A stretch of 64,000 bases of DNA from Undibacterium pigrum (GTDB lineage Bacteria; Pseudomonadota; Gammaproteobacteria; Burkholderiales; Burkholderiaceae_D): contig NZ_QJKB01000009.1 of the NCBI RefSeq assembly GCF_003201815.1, positions 62,001-126,000 of the forward strand, given 5' to 3'. Position 1 is the stretch's first letter, and the number at the start of each line of letters is the position of its first letter. The notes beneath the pieces are model-generated. The model had not been told where the DNA came from, searched no databases, and saw only the letters and a list, made by a program, of their open reading frames with translations. A program made the translations under genes and the position numbers. Shown here in pieces: positions 61,876 through 64,000 of the stretch.

Positions 61876-63360
61876 TTAAGCCTTGGGAAACCCACCCAAC
61901 AAAGCCGCACGTTTTTGTGGCTTGGCTGGTGTGCTGGCATTCGATGGCGAAGCCATTGAGGCTGTCGTATTATTACTGGTCGAACTGGCACCTGAACTTG
62001 GTTCATAAGGCTTGAGGAACCATGGATCGACTTTTTCTTTTGGTGGCTGATAGCTGCGTGCCGGACGTTCGCTTCTTTCACCACGGTCAGAACGGTCACG
62101 GCCGCCACGATCACTTTGTTCACCACGCTCACGCGGTGCACGGTGTTCTGGCTGATGCACTGATGCCGCAACAAAACCGGCCAGATTCAGGCGCACGATT
62201 TTTTGCTTGATCATTTTTTCGATGTCGATCAGCAGACGTTCATCCTGGTCTGTATGCAGGGAGATAGCATCACCCTTGGCACCGGCACGACCAGTACGAC
62301 CTATGCGGTGGACATAGTCTTCGGCGTTATATGGCAAATCAAAATTGATGACGCAAGGCAGTTCAGCAATGTCGAGACCACGCGCAGCAACGTCCGTTGC
62401 CACCAGCACTTCAACCTCACCTTGTTTGAAGGCTTCGAGGGCAGCCATGCGTTCTTGCTGTGACTTGTCACCATGGATGGCAGATGCTTTGACACCCTGC
62501 TTGACCAGGTGCACTGCCAGGCGTGATGCACCTATCTTGGTGTTGGAGAACACGATGACTTGCTTCAGACCACGCTCACGGATGATGAAGGACACTGCGT
62601 CGCGTTTTTCTTCCGTCGATACCTTGTACAAAATCTGCGTGACATTGTCAGCAGTCGCATTGCTGCGCGCTACTTCTATAGTCTGTGGGTTGGTCAGGAA
62701 ACTGGCAGCGAGCTTTTTGATCTCTTGCGAGAAAGTCGCAGAGAACATCAGGTTCTGGCGTTTTTTAGGCAGCAGGTTGATGATGCGCTGCAAGTCAGGC
62801 AGGAAACCCATGTCCAGCATGCGGTCTGCCTCATCCATGACCAGGATCTGGACCTGCGACAGGTTGACAGTTTTTTGCTGTACGTGATCAAGTAAACGGC
62901 CAGGCGTGGCAATCACGATCTCTACGCCGTTGCGCAAGATTGCCGTCTGCGGTGCCATGTCCATGCCGCCAAATACGACCGTAGAACGCAAGGGCGTGTG
63001 ACGGGAATAAGCTTTGACGTTTTCTGCAACCTGGTCAGCCAGTTCACGTGTTGGCGTCAAAATCAAGGCGCGTACAGGATGGCGGGCTGGTGAAGCACTA
63101 TTGCTTGCATGAGCCAGCAATAACTGGATGATGGGCAGAGAAAAACCTGCAGTCTTGCCTGTGCCGGTCTGGGCTGCGCCCATGACATCACGGCCTTGCA
63201 AGACTACCGGGATAGCCTGTTCTTGAATGGGGGTTGGATGCACATAACCCTGATCTGTCAGGGCGCGCAAGATTTCCGGCGCCAGGCCGAAATCAGCAAA
63301 CTTCACTTGTGGCGCAGTTTGTTCAGTAGTAGGTATAGCTGGGGACTTGATATCAGTCAT
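61876..63360 (-). CDS. DEAD-box RNA helicase (RhlE-like)
   Basis: 494 residues: Q-motif (FADFGLAPEILRALTDQGYVHPTPIQEQAIP), motif I AQTGTGKT, Ia PTRELADQ, DEAD-type box DEADRMLDMGF, SAT (FSATFS), VATDVAARGLD and HRIGRTGRAG. The tail from about 395 is Arg/Gly/Ser-rich and low-complexity, typical of helicases that bind rRNA or cold-shock mRNA. The ATG is six bases downstream of a tRNA 3' end. The next candidate start is a GTG at codon 19. Confidence 0.93.
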   Translation of the reverse strand: MTDIKSPAIPTTEQTAPQVKFADFGLAPEILRALTDQGYVHPTPIQEQAIPVVLQGRDVMGAAQTGTGKTAGFSLPIIQLLLAHASNSASPARHPVRALILTPTRELADQVAENVKAYSRHTPLRSTVVFGGMDMAPQTAILRNGVEIVIATPGRLLDHVQQKTVNLSQVQILVMDEADRMLDMGFLPDLQRIINLLPKKRQNLMFSATFSQEIKKLAASFLTNPQTIEVARSNATADNVTQILYKVSTEEKRDAVSFIIRERGLKQVIVFSNTKIGASRLAVHLVKQGVKASAIHGDKSQQERMAALEAFKQGEVEVLVATDVAARGLDIAELPCVINFDLPYNAEDYVHRIGRTGRAGAKGDAISLHTDQDERLLIDIEKMIKQKIVRLNLAGFVAASVHQPEHRAPRERGEQSDRGGRDRSDRGERSERPARSYQPPKEKVDPWFLKPYEPSSGASSTSNNTTASMASPSNASTPAKPQKRAALLGGFPKA

Positions 63361-63366
63361 GGTAAT

Positions 63367-63411
63367 TGGTGGGCCTCCCGTGAGTCGAACACGGTACCAA
63401 CGGATTATGAG
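63367..63411 (-). tRNA. 3' fragment of a tRNA gene with anticodon CAU (Met or Ile2), probable att site
   Basis: Read on the minus strand it contains, in order, a 7-base anticodon loop CTCATAA, the 3' half of the anticodon stem, a 5-base variable region, a perfect 5-bp T-stem (CCGTG / CACGG) with loop TTCGACT, the acceptor 3' strand and CCA. The D arm, acceptor 5' strand and most of the anticodon 5' strand are missing; the sequence beyond does not resemble a tRNA. This is a classical remnant at the end of an integrated element. Confidence 0.8.
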
Positions 63412-64000
63412 TCATTTTTTCAAACACGCTGAAACCCTTATGATTGCTTGCTCTTCTTGATAAGCCATTGATTTTAAAAGAATTAATATTTGCGCTTTCT
63501 ACTCACTCACACTCATTGGAACCCACTAAATCGCACTCTCTTGTAGCCTAGAGGTAGCCTAGGCTACATTTTGGGACTCAATTTGCAGCTTTTTGGGGCA
63601 TTTTTCTCGCCAAGGCTACGCTAGGCTACAAATTGCAATTTCTAGAAGTGGCTAAATTTATTTCAGGGAACACACAAGAACTAAACTTACCATGAAGAAT
63701 ATTGATGAATTTCCGCTGAGTTAAAGATAGTCGGCAATTAATCGCACATGATACCACCATATAACTTCAAGCTGAGCAATAGATAAGATTCCCCTGCAAT
63801 GAAGAGCTTACACTTTAGAGGAATTGAATTTATTTATCCTAATTCATTGAATTTAATGCGCAATTAGCAATAGCAAAACAAAAATAGATATTTTTCAACA
63901 AAGGTAATTTGCGGCTTTTCTATCCTCCTCAACCTGTCTAAATATTATTCCCCCTTTTCATCGATTGCAGCCTAAGACCATTGTCGATACAATAAGTTAA
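63412..64000. mobile_element. Gene-free end of a probable tRNA-integrated element
   Basis: From the tRNA breakpoint to the window end the DNA is AT-rich and has no supported gene. A perfect 14-bp palindrome (GTAGCCTAGGCTAC, 63554-63567) is flanked by further copies of its arms at 63542-63551 and 63613-63630; such clustered sites could be integrase or excisionase arm sites. The orientation of the tRNA remnant implies that the element continues to the right, beyond 64000. Confidence 0.5.

Noticed and set aside
1..64000. CRISPR array
   Set aside because: No set of regularly spaced repeats was seen; the only tandem repeats are two 20-bp units near ohr and short GC units near 61.7 kb.

Overview
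The window looks like a chromosomal segment of a beta-proteobacterium of the order Burkholderiales. A relative of Undibacterium or another Oxalobacteraceae genus is my best guess. This rests on about 50% GC, a Burkholderia-type trimeric porin, a PHB phasin, a fused 5-oxoprolinase, a PA4780-type RIO kinase, OhrR/Ohr and overall protein style; no rRNA or complete tRNA confirms it. The gene content is mostly ordinary and dense. Novelty lies mainly in unusual operons, regulatory repeats, small transposon-like elements and one integration scar.

Region by region: 1-5.6 kb holds the end of a membrane diguanylate cyclase, a 200-bp MITE-like element, glnS and a TPR-GT41 (SPINDLY/OGT-like) glycosyltransferase. 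5.7-14.6 kb holds two secreted or membrane serine hydrolases of the beta-lactamase fold (one without the catalytic lysine), a cysteine-cluster protein, a TfoX-N protein, a small outer-membrane barrel, a tandem glutaredoxin-like protein, a membrane coiled-coil protein and an MFS carrier. 14.9-19.2 kb is a compact operon of a beta-barrel protein, a sarcosine-oxidase-like flavoenzyme and an L-amino-acid/amine-oxidase-like flavoenzyme; I see no known pathway for it. 19.3-31.5 kb is mixed housekeeping: VOC, EVE, DUF3592-like, MFS, MazG-like, phasin with a long Ala/Lys/Pro tail, periplasmic binding protein, GNAT, RIO kinase, ParB-like protein, spermidine-synthase-like protein, DUF1223 and DUF2214.

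31.7-34.6 kb is a four-gene operon of two LiaF-like membrane proteins with a LytS-type kinase and LytTR regulator. 36.1-49.3 kb is a catabolic and uptake locus: a MarR-like regulator, a DUF1445 protein (the D-glutamate cyclase family), a complete branched-chain-type ABC importer, an orphan TRAP binding protein, a 1213-residue 5-oxoprolinase and a porin. A TTTATCGATAAA-type palindrome recurs, exactly or imperfectly, near three of its promoters, so I infer one regulon for import and degradation of a glutamate or 5-oxoproline-like compound.

49.3-52.4 kb holds pyrF, ohrR-ohr with an OhrR box, and a membrane protein/HTH pair preceded by three matching operator-like repeats. 52.5-54.8 kb is a copper-delivery operon (YcnI-like, small membrane protein, PCuAC, Sco, DUF2946). 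55-61.7 kb holds a LolA-like protein, an acyltransferase, an ECF sigma factor with a membrane partner, an S15/CocE hydrolase and an ornithine-cyclodeaminase-like enzyme. A DEAD-box helicase (61.9-63.4 kb) is followed by the 3' half of a tRNA with anticodon CAU. The gene-free, AT-rich sequence beyond it is probably the end of an integrated element that continues past the window.
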